The notes below the pieces were generated by a model, which saw only the letters and a program-made list of their open reading frames with translations, was not told the origin of the DNA and did no database searches. Below are positions 33,521 to 46,687 of a DNA stretch of 64,000 bases, in pieces. Made by a program: the position numbers and the translations under genes. Location of the stretch: the NCBI RefSeq assembly GCF_046630445.1, contig NC_092343.1, forward strand, positions 140,795,501-140,859,500, read 5' to 3'. Source of the DNA: Rutidosis leptorrhynchoides. Its lineage: Eukaryota; Streptophyta; Magnoliopsida; Asterales; Asteraceae. The stretch's first letter is position 1. Each line of letters starts with the position of its first letter.

Positions 33521-34305
33521 CTCTTACTTGTTTGCCATGCTATGTTATGCTTGTGTTTTAACATGCTTGTTTAAACCTACTTTCTTTCATACATGCTCTA
33601 GCATCTAATCTTATAAATATGATCGTTATGCATGATTATTTTCTTGAAAATTAATCTCATGTAAGTTAGCCTTTTCATGCTACTCTCACTTATGTTTCCG
33701 CATTGTGCTATGTGCAATATGTATACCATGCTATGCTATATGGTTCTACATGCTTGTCTAAACCTACTTGTTCTATACATGCCTGAAATTGGTAGAACCA
33801 GTAGATTAATGTTGGTACTTAATGATAATGTTGCATGAAATACTAAGGCTTCTGCTCACTACAAGTTATATCGCAAATTCATGCTATACTATTCATTAAC
33901 TCTGATATGTGGTGGTTCATACGCACTTTTGATCTTACATGCTCACTACAAGTGTTCACTCTACTATCTTTTTTATCTATGACACACAATGATTCTTATG
34001 CTTGCTATATATTATTATGTGTGTGCACTAACCCTTGATTGAAGGTTTATCCAGCTCTTTGAGTTCATATCATTCCTCACTAGATCTTATGAATATGTAT
34101 GTTTCAAGGGGGAGCGATACTATCTTTTGCTATGTACGATTTAAGGGGGAGCATTACTCTAGGGCGCGCTTAGTTCCAGGAGGAGCTAACCTTTTTACTT
34201 CGACAAAAGGGGGAGAAAGTGTATGGTAAGTGATGTTAACACTTATTCCGACTTACATAGGTAAACACTTGCTCATATGTTTGTCATCATCAAAAAGGGG
34301 GAGAA
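33521..34305 (+). mobile_element. 3' internal end of Sirevirus-like copia I with multiple PPTs
   Basis: No ORF is supported. Short T/C-rich repeats (catgcttgtttaaacctac-like, near 33565 and 33750) are followed by four AAGGGGGAG-type polypurine tracts at about 34108, 34142, 34206 and 34294-34304, the last abutting an LTR start. Multiple PPTs ahead of the 3' LTR are a known Sirevirus trait. Athila G inserted at 33520/33521. Confidence 0.65.
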
Positions 34306-36276
34306 TGTTGGTTAAGATTCCAATTATAATATTCAAAGGTTAATCACTTTGTTTTGTTGATGACACACAATAGCTAAGTACTTAATCATATGTAAGACGA
34401 CATAAGTTCATAAGCCTACACTATCTCTAGCAAAAGACCAATACATAAATAATTAACTTGGTAAAAGTACTATGTGGCTGCACCACGGTCGACCGTGAAC
34501 CTGACCGTAGATGTCCTGTACCAACGATTTTAAGTTTTTTCTAAAACTGTCAATCTACGGCTCACCCCACGGACGACCACAGTTTTCTCTATAAGCAAAT
34601 TCATCCACTTTAAGTTGGACCACTTTGAGGTATCTATATTTTATAAAAACTTTTTAAACATACTTATAATAGTTGTCTTCTTTGATTTCAAAAGAGTTTT
34701 GAACCAAAAGATGTTAATTTTTACTAATCACACCTAATGACATCTTAATGACATTTTAAACTTGAAATAATATTAAACACACAAGTGTTATATGTTTTTA
34801 TCCTATTACATAATGTCATTTAAATATACTAATAATGGTCATTAAAGTCCCAATTAAAGAGGTGCTCTCCTATTACTTTTAAGTACCATTTGTATGTATG
34901 TAAGTGTAATTAATCCAAGCTAGTCAAGGTTGTAACAAAGATCATTAAGTTCCAACTAGATTCAAACTAGTTCAATTAAGATGTAACAAGGTTCTAAAGA
35001 GCTACATACTTCCATCAAAGAAAAGACAAATGGTTAAAGTCATAGGTTATGAAGTTTGGATGGTTTCTAATTGTCATGGAGCAAAATTCAGCATTTACCT
35101 CTTTTGGAATCAATGACAAAAATATCAAGAAAATATGCTTTCCTTATTTGCAAGCAACCAAGGAAGCTTGATACTTCCATCCATGTATTGACAAATTATT
35201 GAAGATTTGGGATATGAAGTTTGGAGTATTATGGTTTGTCACAAAATTAGATATTGACACATGCATATAAGTCTTCCAAGAAGAATTTTGGAAGGTTGCT
35301 ATTTGTCAAGTAACACATGCATACTTACCTCCTTTGGATAAACAAGATTATGACAATGGTAAACCAAGAAAAAGGTGCTATCCTTATTTGATGAATGCTT
35401 CTAAGACTATTGCAAGTATCTTGGAAATTTTGACTAGATGCTTCAATGGTTTTATGTGACAACACCTTGCATCTCTATTGCTTATTTAAACAAGGCTTGA
35501 AGACACTTGAAGATCGCCACTTTATAACATACTTTCAAAGTCATATCAACTAATCTCCCAAGCCTCAAGCACAAATCTATGGAGAGATTATAAGAGAGAA
35601 AGAGAGATTCTACTTACACTAAGTAGAACTGTAATGTAAACTTCATGCTTAACATTTGTATCTTTAAGTTTACATTGTGAGATACTTCCTTAGAGGGGTT
35701 AAGGAAGTTAAATGGTTCTTGCGATATGAAACATCTATCTTACTTAATGATTCAACTTCCTTAAAGGGATCTAGGAAGTTGATTAATTTCATTAGAAATT
35801 AATGTTTGTCTAATGTAAAGACAAGTTTGATCTAAGTAAGGTTGGTGTGACCTATTGAAGAACTATAGATGATTGTAAGCTTAGATATAAGTTTACTTGT
35901 GAGCTATCTTCTTAAAGGGATCTAGAAGGTAGTTGTGATTTCACTAGGTTAGAGCATTAGGATCTTGTGGTAAGAGCTTTTGGTGATTGTGAATTCTTCA
36001 AAGGGACGTAAGGGTTCATAAGTAGCGGCTTATCGAGGAGCTAGTGTTTTATCCGGACACTCCACCGGGTTTGGGGTATCATAGTGAAGAAAACTCTCAA
36101 TTCGTAGAATTGGGGAGTGGATTAAGGTGGGTTAGTTAACATTCACCCGAACCACTATAAATCCTTGTGTTTGTGCATTTTACTTTATTTCATATATAGT
36201 CTAACAAACACAAGCATACTATTTTGTTAAAACTAGTTCCTTGGACATGAAAACAATATCATTGTTGAACACAACA
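34306..36276 (+). mobile_element. LTR of Sirevirus-like element I
   Basis: It starts TGTTGGTTAAGATTCC right after the PPT. The end is set tentatively at ..GAACACAACA; it could lie further right. It contains the palindrome CACGGTCGACCGTG (34484-34497), and a covariant CTACGGTCGACCGTAG sits at 36290-36305. No coding content. Confidence 0.5.
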
Positions 36277-38251
36277 TCCACGGTCACATCTACGGTCGAC
36301 CGTAGGATATCCTAAACCAGAAAAGTTTTAACAAATCGATCTTCGGAACTATATAAATGTTATAATATAAGAGATCAACGAATACATGATAGCCGCAATG
36401 TAACATTCATTGAGCACAAAATCCCTTTTGATGTCACCTACGATGGACATAAGACCATTGAAAAGGAGACCTTGGTTGACTCTATAGTTGACATGTAATA
36501 CTATTATGAGAACAACATGGTTGATCAAAATATGTATGATGAAGATAATAATCAATATCATATAGATACGAAGGATACATAAAATGCGCCATCGGTCCCT
36601 CATTTAATGAGAGGTAATGGTCATCATAATACAGAACATGCTCCAGCCGTCCCTCTGACATCAGGAAGTAATGGACATGATGATGTTAGCTCTAAAATTC
36701 CACAAAACAATGACTAACGAGCAATGTTCAACAACAAACTCTGAAAAAACCAACAATTACGAGACAAAGCACACGTGCAAAAACTGTACCAAAAGCTCCT
36801 CCATGACTTTGTTACTGACTTGGCAGCTTCCATTGATCATGAGCATCACATTCCCACATCAAATTCCACTGCGGTACATCCTATCTCTAAATATGTATCT
36901 TATAATAGATTTCCTAAAAATCATCGTGCTTTTTTAACAACCATTATATCACGAGATGAGCCTAAGACATATAAACATGCAGTTCAACAAAAAGAATGGT
37001 GCGAGGCAATGAAGAAAGAATTTTAAGCTCTTGAAGACAATAACACTTAGGTTGTATCTGAATTGCAGCTAAGAAAAAAGCCATAGATTCTAAATGGGTC
37101 TACAAAACCAAGTTCAAACCAAACAGAGACATTCACGACATAAAGCGCGTTTAGTGGTGAAGGGATATACCCAAATTTAAGGTATTGACTTTAATAAAAC
37201 TTTTACTGCAGTTACCAAACTTGTCACTGTGAGATGTGCATTAGCAGTTGCAGCCAAGAAACAGTGGATAGTTCACCAAATGGATGTCAATAATGCGTTC
37301 TCACAAGGTGACCTTGACGAGGAGGTTTACATGAGAATACCTCAAGGTTTTAATAAAACCAACGATAACAAAGTTTGCAAACTACAAAAAGTCGATATAC
37401 GATTTGAAGCAAGCTTCAAGGAATTAGTACAAAAGTTTACAAAATTCTTACCTGCCATAGGTTTTAAACAATCCAACGCCGATCATTCGATGTTTGTGTT
37501 TAAATAAAAGACAATTCATATCATTGCATTAATATACATTGATGATATATTTTTGATGGGTAACGTTGGAGAAATGATTGAAAAGGTTAATACGCATATA
37601 CATAAACACTTTAGTATTAAGGATTTGGGCCCGCTCAAATATTTTCTCGGAATAGACGTTGCTCAATCGGCTGGAGATATTTTCATCAGTCAACGAAAAA
37701 TAGACATATTAGAAGATTTTGGTGTGCAAGCTTGTTGACCCAGTAAGTTCCCGATGGAACAAAATCTTTGTTTAAACATAGATGATCCAAGTGAAGAAGC
37801 AGATGCTTCGCAATACAGATATTTAGCTGGTCGTCTTCTCTACACTACAGTTACACGACCCGACATCACATATTCAGTGAACCAGTTAAGTCAGTACTTA
37901 AGTTGTGATCTTCAAAGTCATATAGATGTTGCGGGGTGTCTGCTACGTTATTTGAAGACCACAACTTGACAAGGTTTGTTCTTTCCCTCAACGGGAAACA
38001 TGAAATTAATGGCTTACTGTGATGCTAGTTGGCTAAGTTGTCCGACCACAAAAAGATCAAACACTGGCGACTACATAAGTATTGGTAGAGCACCAATATC
38101 TTGGAGAATAAAGAAACAAAGCTTAGTGTCTTGTTCATCAGACGAGGCCGAAATATCGTGCAATGGCGACTATAGTTTGCGAAGTATTGTGGCTTCGATG
38201 GTTCTTAAAGAATTTTGGTGCAACTCAAGGTGAAGCAACTTCTTTAATGCA
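36277..38251 (+). pseudogene. Decayed copia RT-RNase H (element L)
   Basis: Broken frames in collinear order: NHRAFLTTI..WCEAMKKEF (RT start), QMDVNNAFSQGDLDEEVYM, a region ending LIYIDDIFLMGN-like near 37540 (YIDD), KDLGPLKYFLGIDVAQS, RPDITYSVNQLSQY, AYCDASWLSCPTTKRS, then KNFGATQGEATS at the right edge. At least six stops or frameshifts. It stops abruptly in RNase H at 38251, where copia J's LTR begins, possibly with TSD ATGCA (38247-38251). Upstream of 36700 the match is weak. Confidence 0.75.
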
Positions 38252-38716
38252 TGTTAAATTTATATCCTAAATTGCAATCTTATCCTTATTTCTAATTATG
38301 CCTTGTTTTGTAGTTTGGTGTCCTTATTGGAATAAATAAGAGTTTGGTGCTGTGTTGGTGATATCTAAAGTGATGAGGGGCTAAAGTGGTATTTCTGGAT
38401 GTGAGCAGGCTTTATGATCGATGACCTGCTAGGGTTTCTACTGTTCAATATAAAAGGGGACGCCCCTCTCTTGCAAAACCACCACAACCGATCTTCTTCA
38501 ATCATTTTTTTATCTTGTTATCTTGTTCAATCTGTTGTTGATTAAGTGTTTCAAGCATAAGTGTTTATCTTGTTGATATTCACTAATTTTGTATGCTCTT
38601 ATTATTTACTTCATCTTATTTTATCTTCATTCGGTTATCTGTGTAATCTTTGTTTGGATTTGGAGTGTTAATCAATAAAATCCATATTGTGGTGTTTGAT
38701 TATGCATAATTCTTCA
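38252..38716 (+). mobile_element. 5' LTR of copia J (465 bp)
   Basis: TGTTAAATT...AATTCTTCA, followed directly by the PBS TGGTATCAGAGC. A TATA box (AATATAAAAGG, about 38450) lies ~265 bases before the LTR end. Short LTRs of this kind are usual for copia. Confidence 0.8.
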
Positions 38717-38728
38717 TGGTATCAGAGC
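38717..38728 (+). other. Primer-binding site of copia J
   Basis: TGGTATCAGAGC directly at the LTR end, complementary to initiator Met tRNA. A leader of 488 bases separates it from the gag ATG and contains no ORF that I support. Confidence 0.8.
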
Positions 38729-39216
38729 TGATTGGTGATGATCCGTGATTCCATTCGAGCAAAGTGATTTATGGTTGAATCGCTTCTTATGATTACTGAC
38801 TCCCTCCCTGTTCGTTCTATTGGGTTCGTTGGTGGATCTGTGGTATTTGTTCTGAAGGTGTATTAAAGAAACCCCAATTCTTCAACAAGATTAGGGTTAA
38901 GGTTTACTGGTTTGGGCTTGTCTAATCCAAGTCTTCCGCTGAATTTGTTTCATGTTTCTTCTTTTATTCTCCTATCTTCAAAGGGGAGTCTCGTATTTAT
39001 TCATGTTTTTTATATTACCCTAGACTAAATCCTTTGTGTCCAACTCTTGATCTGGATCCTTGAGATCCATAAATACCTGATCAAGCACATAGTTGATTCT
39101 TGACCACTACTGTGTGTTTTCTGCTTTCTTGATTGGTTATGCTTGGTTATGTTCATTTCTTGTAACTGTATTTGTCTGCTTTGTTTCCTGTTCTTGTTGC
39201 TTTTTGTCTTGTTTAA

Positions 39217-39303
39217 ATGGTTGGTGATGATACTGATGGTAGTGGAACCACGGTCACTCAAGTGAGTAACCTTGATTTTGGCAATCCACTTTACTTGCAT
39301 AGT
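39217..39303 (+). pseudogene. Copia J gag, first 29 codons
   Basis: It starts MVGDDTDGSG and reaches NLDFGNPLYLHS, the conserved copia gag N-terminus, then is cut by Athila M. The frame resumes in register at 53717 once the element and one copy of ATAGT are discounted. Confidence 0.8.
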
Positions 39304-41255
39304 TGATGTTATGCGAGGTGTATATAAAATAGCTTTATTTTTACAACGAAATACTATTAAATATAATACAATTTTACACAAGATATTTATTTATTTATAG
39401 AATGGATATACTTAAACCTTGCTATAACACTTATAGGCAGTGTACCTAATCGTACAGTAGTGTAGTTTTTAGTAAGTCCGGTTCGTTCCACAGGGAAAAA
39501 AAATCTTTAAACAAAGCTTAACGCTATATTAGTTTTATTTTATAAAAATACAAATATATATAAGTAATATTATTATTATAAAGGGGGGTTTTTACCGTTT
39601 AATGACCGGTTTGTCGATTTTAAAAACTTAGTCGCAGTTAAAACCAAAAATAAATACAACTTAATTTAAAGAGTAAAGTAAATAACGATAATGAAATTGC
39701 GATAAATAAAAGTGCGATAAAATAAACTTGCGATAATTAAAAAGTACGATAATTAAAAGTGCAATTAAATACAATAACAATAAAAGTGCGATAATTAGAA
39801 GTGCAATTAAATATAAAATAAAGGAAATTAAATATGTAATAAAAGAATTATGCTTATTTAAACTTCCGTAATCATAATGTTTGACGTGTTGATTTTAGTT
39901 TTATGCCCATGGGTTAATTGTCCTTTGTCCTGGATTATTTAATATGTCCGTCTGGTTTTTATCCATAACAGTCCATCAGTCATAAATTTAAAGTGCGAGT
40001 GTCTTCGTCAAATTATCCTTATACCCGAAGTTAAATATTCCAACTAATTGGGGACTTAAACTGTAACAAGATTTTAATACTTTGTTTAATAATTACACCA
40101 GGTTATCGACTGTGTGTAACCCAAGGTTTTAATACTTTGTTATCAATTATGCCAAGTGTCCTTGTACATAATTTCACCCATGTTTTAATAATTCTAGTGA
40201 CTATTAATCCGTTCCCGTGTCCGGTTAAATGAACGATTATTCGTACATATAAATACCCCGCCCATCGTGTCCGATCGAGTGTATATGGTTATTTATAGGG
40301 ACGTCCAATTGTAAATCTTTATATTAAAATTAACAAACTATCATTTAGTTAAACAAATATAAAGCTCATTAATAGCCCATAGTCTAATTTCCACAAGTGT
40401 CGTTCTTTTGTCCAAACCCCAATTATGGTACAAATCCCAATTACCCAATTTTAGTAATTAGCCCAACATCATGATTACTTCGTTTTAAATAAGCATAATA
40501 ATAACTTAGCTACGAGACATTAAATTAAAAAGGTTGAACATAACTTACAATGATTAAAAATAGCGTAGCGTTACACGGACAGAATTTCGACTTACACCCT
40601 TACAACATTTGCTAACATACCCTTATTATTAGAATTAAAAATTAAAATTAAAATTAAAATATAAATTATATATATATATATATATTTACGTATATATTGA
40701 GAGAGAGATAGATTTTTAGGATATTTTTTTACTATCAGAATGCGCGAGCTTTATAGGCAGTTTCAACATTTGGGGCTCCGCGACTCGCGGCCCTTTTCTT
40801 CTTCAAACTCCGCGAGTCGCGGAGATCGTATTTCCAGCTCACACATGTTTGTCTTTTAATCTGCCGATGGAATTTAATATATAAATATAATATAAATATA
40901 TAATTTATATAATTAATTATATATTATATTATATTTATATACATAATTAATTTATAACTTTCGGTCCGTTGCATCGAGCGTTGAGAGTTGACTCTGGTCC
41001 CGGTTTCAGATTTTCGAACGTCCTTGCGTACAATTTAATATCTTGTACTTTGCGTTTTGAATCTTGTACTCTTGTAATTTTGAGACGTTTCTTATCAATA
41101 ATTGAAACCTCTTTGATTGTATTTTGTACTTTTGAGCTTTTTGGTCGTTTGCGTCTTCAATTCGTCGAATCTGTCTTTTGTCTTCACCTTTTATTATTTA
41201 AACGAAAATCACTTGTAAATAGGACAATTGCAACTAAAAGCTTGTTTTTCTTGAG
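39304..41255 (-). mobile_element. 3' LTR of M (5' edge deleted)
   Basis: It aligns with 51737-53670. On its right it ends at CTTGAG, while the 5' LTR continues 41 bases to the true terminus TGATAATGC.. (minus strand). GC-rich palindromes CCGCGACTCGCGG (40778-40790) and CTCCGCGAGTCGCGGAG (40808-40824) lie within it. Confidence 0.85.
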
Positions 41256-43921
41256 CGTTGCTTCTCCTCAAGCAATATAGTCTTGAAATACTAGAATCAC
41301 TTCTTTATTCTTCACACTTTGTACATCAGTGATTTCTATATGGCGGTATAAATAATGGTAGTAACGATATGGTTTACAGTCCCACATGACTATAAAATCT
41401 AGATCCTTTAAGGAAATTGGATCTTTATGAAAACATTTGATCTTTTGAAAATTAAATCTAGTTTTTACCCTAGATAAGTTTTCCGGAATAACCCTTCACC
41501 GGTGTTGCAAAATATTTTTGTGGGTTTTGTGGGTTTCAGATTTGAAAATTTTAGCTTAACACTTGCGGTTTTGTGTTACCCACTTGCTAACCTTGTATTA
41601 GGAAAGCAACATATCTAGTTTACTTGTCCCGTATATTACCTTTCGATAAACTAACTTCCGGTTGTAAAGGAAAGCGTTGAACAAGCAACTGTTAAGGCAA
41701 TGTCCCCTGACATGCTTTTAATTATGGTCTAAAACGTGTCGGACGCAATTACTATCCTTTGTAGGAGCAATAGTAAAGCTCACCCTTATGATTTTTCGGT
41801 CTGGCACAAGGTCCTGTCTTTGACCATGCTATGCAACCACCGTTCTTACAGTTGACACCTGATTTGGTTCAGGTGACCTAATGAATTCCAGGTGAATTCC
41901 TAGGATTTTACGTTCAAAGGTAATGAACGCATTGAAAATAGGTTTTTAGAAAACAAATCGGTTTGTAATTTTGATCAAAATATTTTCTCGTTCAAGCTCG
42001 AGTTTAGATATTATTGAATTCCATGAGTTTGAATTATCAATCTTTAAGGTCAATCTCAAGGATTGAGTAATATCAGGCTTAAAAGCTAATTTTTAATCTT
42101 TAAGGAGATTATCCTTTCTGGGGATCTGATTCATTAGTCTTATCAAGCTAATTTGCACGGTGCCCTCCCCATTTTACGAGATAGATCCTCTCAAGGTTAG
42201 GATAAGTCTGACCACTTGGCGACCCTGTTTGATGCTGAGATCCGTGGATTTCCTGCTGATTTTATTGATGACTTTTCTAGATTTTTCGTCAACCTACAGC
42301 TGGTCTGGACGATAACTTCTTGACCTAAATCAAGAAGCGCGTTTCTTTTTCGGAAGACTTTACTTCCTTTTAATGATGGAATTGATTCATCGTGTAGATC
42401 CATCTTTCTTAAAGTAAATTGGGTAAAACAGTTAATTATCGTCCAAAACAAATGTATTTTCAATTATTTGTACAAAAATATGTGATATATATTTTCAATA
42501 ACTTGGTGAAAATTTCCCACACTTGGCTTTTATTTTCCTTTTTGTTCTCCTCTATTCCATTCTTAAATGAATTCTAACATTTTGGTTTGTTTCTCAATTT
42601 ATGTTCTTTCCAAGGTAACAATAATTTCGGTGTTAACACCTAGTTTTATCGTTCATAAATATGTATAAACATGATTTTGAGTTCATTTAATTGAAAAAAA
42701 TTTTAAAAATTTTACTAGAATTGGGTAGTCAGTATATAAGACTAGGGCTGTTCTTTATTATCAGAGAGCACTAGATTTTAATACAACTACTACTTTACTA
42801 GTATTTTTAATGGTAACCAAGTGTATAAAGTAAAAATTTTAAAAATTCGAAAGAATTTAACCCCTTCCCACACTTAAGATCTTGCAATGCCCTCATTTGC
42901 AAGAAATCAGTAACAATTTAAATTATTGAGGGTGATTAGCGTAGAAATGATTAAATTTTACCAAAGTTTCCAAACATATTGGATTTTTTTTTTTTAGAAA
43001 TCTTTAATGATCCTTAACTTATAAAACAAATATAAAATAAATTTAAAATTTTGTTTTCCTTTGTTTTAGGACGAGGTCGTTTCGGAACGATGTCCTAGTC
43101 CGTCCCTCGACAAAATTTTAAAATTTATCTTTTTCAAGCGATTGTTTTAAAAGCTAAGATTTTTGGGTTTTTTAATGTTTTTGGCATACTTTAATTCAAT
43201 AAGATTAAAAATAATGATAATAAAAGTTCTCGTCCCTCCTTCGGGTAAAGCAATTTCGGTTCAACGACTTAGTCTTCAACTTACTACGAATTTTAAACAT
43301 CAAATTTTTAACTTAGCGAAATAAAGTAAATTTTTGTTTTTTAAATTCACACAAACTTAAATTTAAAAATGCATAAAATTCAAAATTAATATTAAAAATT
43401 CACACCAAACTTAAAATTTAAAATGCATAAAAATAAAATTCACACCAAACTTAATTTAAAAATTCATATTATAAATTCACACCAAACTTATATTATATTT
43501 TTGTTTTTATACATACAAACTTAAAAATATCAATTGTTCAAATATTTACAATTTTAAATATATTAATTTAAAAAGTTTACAATATTAATTTAAGATTTTT
43601 ATATTAATTTTAAAAACATGGTAAAAATAAAATTAAAAATCTTTTTGGTCTTTTATCCCACTTTAATCAATCAAATATTATCAAAAATATACGCCCCTCT
43701 TTTCGGTAAAGTAATTTCGGTTCCATGACCTAATTTAACTCATGACGAATTTTTGAAATATTTTGGGTTGATTGATTAAAGATATTTATACCTTAAGAAT
43801 AAACGTTAAATTTCGCAGTGATGTAATAAATTTTTGTATGATATCAATAATTTTCGTCGCCAAACCTAATTTTATTCAATACCAATTTAATACTTTATAG
43901 AGAACAAATTAGCGTTTATTA
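41256..43921 (-). other. 3' non-coding internal region of M
   Basis: About 2.7 kb between the last ORF and the 3' LTR. No frame here reads as a protein that I recognise. An 88-codon minus frame at 42197-42463 has no supporting feature. The right part (43100-43900) is very AT-rich with repeated 'ttcacaccaaacttaa' units. The expected PPT beside the LTR is not visible. Confidence 0.6.
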
Positions 43922-44404
43922 TCAAAAGGTTAAAAATAAAAATAAAAAAAATAAAAACTGTACAGACTTACCTGTGAAATAGATTTCTTGGTGATATGCT
44001 CTAGCCCACTCATAAGATAGTCGATTTAATTGGTTTTCCATGGCTACATAGGCGTAACCTCGAGCACTCAGTGTTTTTTCTTCTAAACATATGAACGGTC
44101 CGTCTCTGCATAAAGTAACAAATTCGGTGTTTGAATAGGTTTGATTATTTGAACATTTACCTCCATGTGACCATTTTCCGCATTTGTGACATCTTTCAAG
44201 GTGTCGTGCTCTTCTTTTCACTGTGAATTTTGATTTTCCTTTACCAAATTGTAACTTATTATCTTCGCATCTGGATTCTTTTCTTACTCCGTCCAATTTT
44301 TCTCTGATTAATGATACTATTTCACTTGGAAGGACGTCATTATTACGTTCAGTAATCAAAGCGTGTAGCATTAGACCATGGTTTAGTTCACAGGAAGTCT
44401 TCAT
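43922..44404 (-). CDS. Extra ORF of M downstream of pol, with splice donor
   Basis: ATG at 44404, 160 codons. It contains a basic stretch (KSKFTVKRRARH) and a compact CHKCGKWSHGGKC (CX2CX4HX3C, zinc-knuckle-like) near residue 75, then Tyr/Ala-rich sequence (YAYVAMENQLNRLSYEWARAYHQ). After residue ~145 the DNA reads CACAGGTAAGTCTG, a perfect plant 5' splice site (CAG/GTAAGT), so the hydrophobic tail LFFLFLFLTF is probably intron. It begins 171 bases after the pol stop, where Athila elements often have an env-like or other third ORF. It has no signal peptide, so it is not an obvious envelope. Function unknown. Confidence 0.5.
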   Translation of the reverse strand: MKTSCELNHGLMLHALITERNNDVLPSEIVSLIREKLDGVRKESRCEDNKLQFGKGKSKFTVKRRARHLERCHKCGKWSHGGKCSNNQTYSNTEFVTLCRDGPFICLEEKTLSARGYAYVAMENQLNRLSYEWARAYHQEIYFTGKSVQFLFFLFLFLTF

Positions 44405-44575
44405 TTCGTAAAAACCTAAAAAAATAAAAATTTAGAATGGGGGGAGAAGACTAGTTCTTTAGGGTCTGCTAGGAAAAGACCATTCGGGTTCCATTTTCGA
44501 GAACTACACGAAAACAGAAAATCTAACTCTAACAGAAATACATATTATCCTTTAAAAACTTGATTCTCCCCACAC

Positions 44576-46687
44576 TTAGTTAGCTGTGGTATCGAAATTG
44601 TGATTAACTTCGTTGTCAATTTCCATCGGACTATCTATGTAATGTTTAACTCTGTGACCATTAACCTTAAATTCAATCCCATTTGAATTTATTAATTCTA
44701 CTGTTCCGTATGGGAAAACTCTTTTGACTATGAATGGTCCAGACCATCTTGATTTCAATTTTCCAGGAAATAGCTTGAATCGAGAATTGAAAAGAAGAAC
44801 TTTGTCTCCTTCTTTAAATTCTTTTGAACTTCTGATTCTTTTATCATGCCATTTCTTCGTTCTTTCCTTATAGATTAACGAATTTTCGTATGCTTCATGT
44901 CTTAATTCTTCTAATTCGTTTAATTGACTTAATCGTAGACGTCCAGCTTCATGTAAATCAAGATTACATGTCTTCAAAGCCCAAAATGCTTTGTGTTCAA
45001 TTTCTACTGGAAGATGACATGCTTTTCCATAAAAAAGTTTAAAAGGTGTGGTTCCAACTGGAGTTTTGTAGGCTGTTCTAAAAGCCCAGAGTGCATCCTC
45101 CAACTTAATGGACCATTCCTTCGGATTTGATCCTACAGTTTTCTCTAGAATACGTTTTAAAGCTCGGTTGGTATTTTCAACTTGTCCACTTGTTTGTGGA
45201 TGATATACAGTGGAGATTTTATGAGTTACTCCATATCTTTTAAGAACTTTCTCAAGTTGATTATTACAAAAATGAGTTCCCCAATCACTTATTAAAGCTT
45301 TCGGTGTTCCAAACATTGCAAAAAGATGTTTTAAAAAGTTGACTACAACTCGTGCATCGTTAGTTGGGAGAGCTTGTGCTTCCGCCCATTTAGATACATA
45401 ATCAATGGCTACGAGAATGTATAAATTATTATGAGATTTTGGAAATGGACCCATAAAGTCAATACCCCAAATGTCAAATACTTCACATACTTGAATGACA
45501 TTTTGTGGCATTTCATCACGTTGACTTATTTTTCCGGCCCTTTGACAAGCATCACAGGATTTGCAAAGAAGGTGTGCGTCTTTGTAAATTGTAGGCCAAT
45601 AGAATCCAGCATCATAAACTTTTCTTGCTGTTAGTTGAGGCCCATAATGCCCTCCTGTTGGTCCTGTGTGACAATAGTTTAAGATTTTACTAGCTTCATC
45701 TCCAAATACACATCGGCGTATTATTCCATCTGGACAACTTTTAAACAAATGTGGATCTTCCCAGAAATAGTGTTTTATATCACTGAAGAATTTCTTTCGT
45801 TTTTGGTACGATAATCCTTTTTCAAGGAATCCACATACTAAGTAGTTTGCATAGTCTGCAAACCATAGAATTTCATTATAATCTATCTTCAATAGATATT
45901 CATCAGGAAAGTTGTCTTGTATGGCCGATTCATTTAGAACTTCTAATTCAGGATTTTCAAGACGAGAAAGATGATCAGCGGCGAGATTTTCTGCTCCTCT
46001 TTTATATCGGATTTCAATATCGAACTCTTGTAAGAGTAAGATCCAACGGATTAATCTTGGTTTGGCATCTTGTTTCGAAAATAGGTATCTAAGAGCAGAA
46101 TGGTCGGTATAGACCACCGTTTTTGCTAGAACGAGATATGATCGAAATTTGTCAAAAGCAAAGACAATAGCAAGGAGTTCTTTTTCAGTAGTTGTGTAAT
46201 TCGTTTGTGCTCCTTGTAACGTCTTACTAGCATAATATATAGGTTGAAATCGTTTTTCAATCCTTTGTCCTAAAACGGCTCCCATTGCAAAATCACTTGC
46301 ATCGCACATAAGTTCAAATGGTAGATTCCAATTTGGAGTTATCATGATTGGCGCATTAGTGAGTTTCTCTTTAAGAATATTAAAAGATTTGATACATTCA
46401 TCTGAAAAGATGAATGGAGCATCCTTTTCTAGGAGTTTATTCATAGGAGTGGCAATTTTAGAAAAATCTTTTATAAAACGTCGGTAAAAACCGGCATGCC
46501 CTAGAAAACTCCTAACTCCTCTAACATTGGTGGGATGTGGAAGTTTAGCAATTACATCTACTTTAGCTCTATCCACTTCAATTCCTTCCTTTGAAATCTT
46601 ATGTCCAAGAACGATGCCTTCTTTAACCATGAAATGGCATTTCTCCCAATTAAGTACTAGATTTGATTGTTCGCATCTAATCAGCAT
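44576..46687 (-). CDS. Athila M RT end-RNase H-integrase
   Basis: Open for 703 codons after a TGA that separates it from the RT frame. Order: RT thumb ([18 protein letters not shown]), RNase H ([45 protein letters not shown]), integrase zinc finger (H..H.., CKSCDACQ), core with IDFMGPFP (Asp), ISDWGTHF (Asp), [12 protein letters not shown] (Glu), and a GPF/Y-type C-terminus ([19 protein letters not shown]). No chromodomain, as expected for Athila. Frames match the family in order and length. Confidence 0.85.
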   Translation of the reverse strand: MLIRCEQSNLVLNWEKCHFMVKEGIVLGHKISKEGIEVDRAKVDVIAKLPHPTNVRGVRSFLGHAGFYRRFIKDFSKIATPMNKLLEKDAPFIFSDECIKSFNILKEKLTNAPIMITPNWNLPFELMCDASDFAMGAVLGQRIEKRFQPIYYASKTLQGAQTNYTTTEKELLAIVFAFDKFRSYLVLAKTVVYTDHSALRYLFSKQDAKPRLIRWILLLQEFDIEIRYKRGAENLAADHLSRLENPELEVLNESAIQDNFPDEYLLKIDYNEILWFADYANYLVCGFLEKGLSYQKRKKFFSDIKHYFWEDPHLFKSCPDGIIRRCVFGDEASKILNYCHTGPTGGHYGPQLTARKVYDAGFYWPTIYKDAHLLCKSCDACQRAGKISQRDEMPQNVIQVCEVFDIWGIDFMGPFPKSHNNLYILVAIDYVSKWAEAQALPTNDARVVVNFLKHLFAMFGTPKALISDWGTHFCNNQLEKVLKRYGVTHKISTVYHPQTSGQVENTNRALKRILEKTVGSNPKEWSIKLEDALWAFRTAYKTPVGTTPFKLFYGKACHLPVEIEHKAFWALKTCNLDLHEAGRLRLSQLNELEELRHEAYENSLIYKERTKKWHDKRIRSSKEFKEGDKVLLFNSRFKLFPGKLKSRWSGPFIVKRVFPYGTVELINSNGIEFKVNGHRVKHYIDSPMEIDNEVNHNFDTTAN

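Noticed and set aside
42197..42463. 88-codon minus-strand frame in the 3' region of M
   Set aside because: No motif, no homologue seen in the window, no splice or promoter context that supports it.
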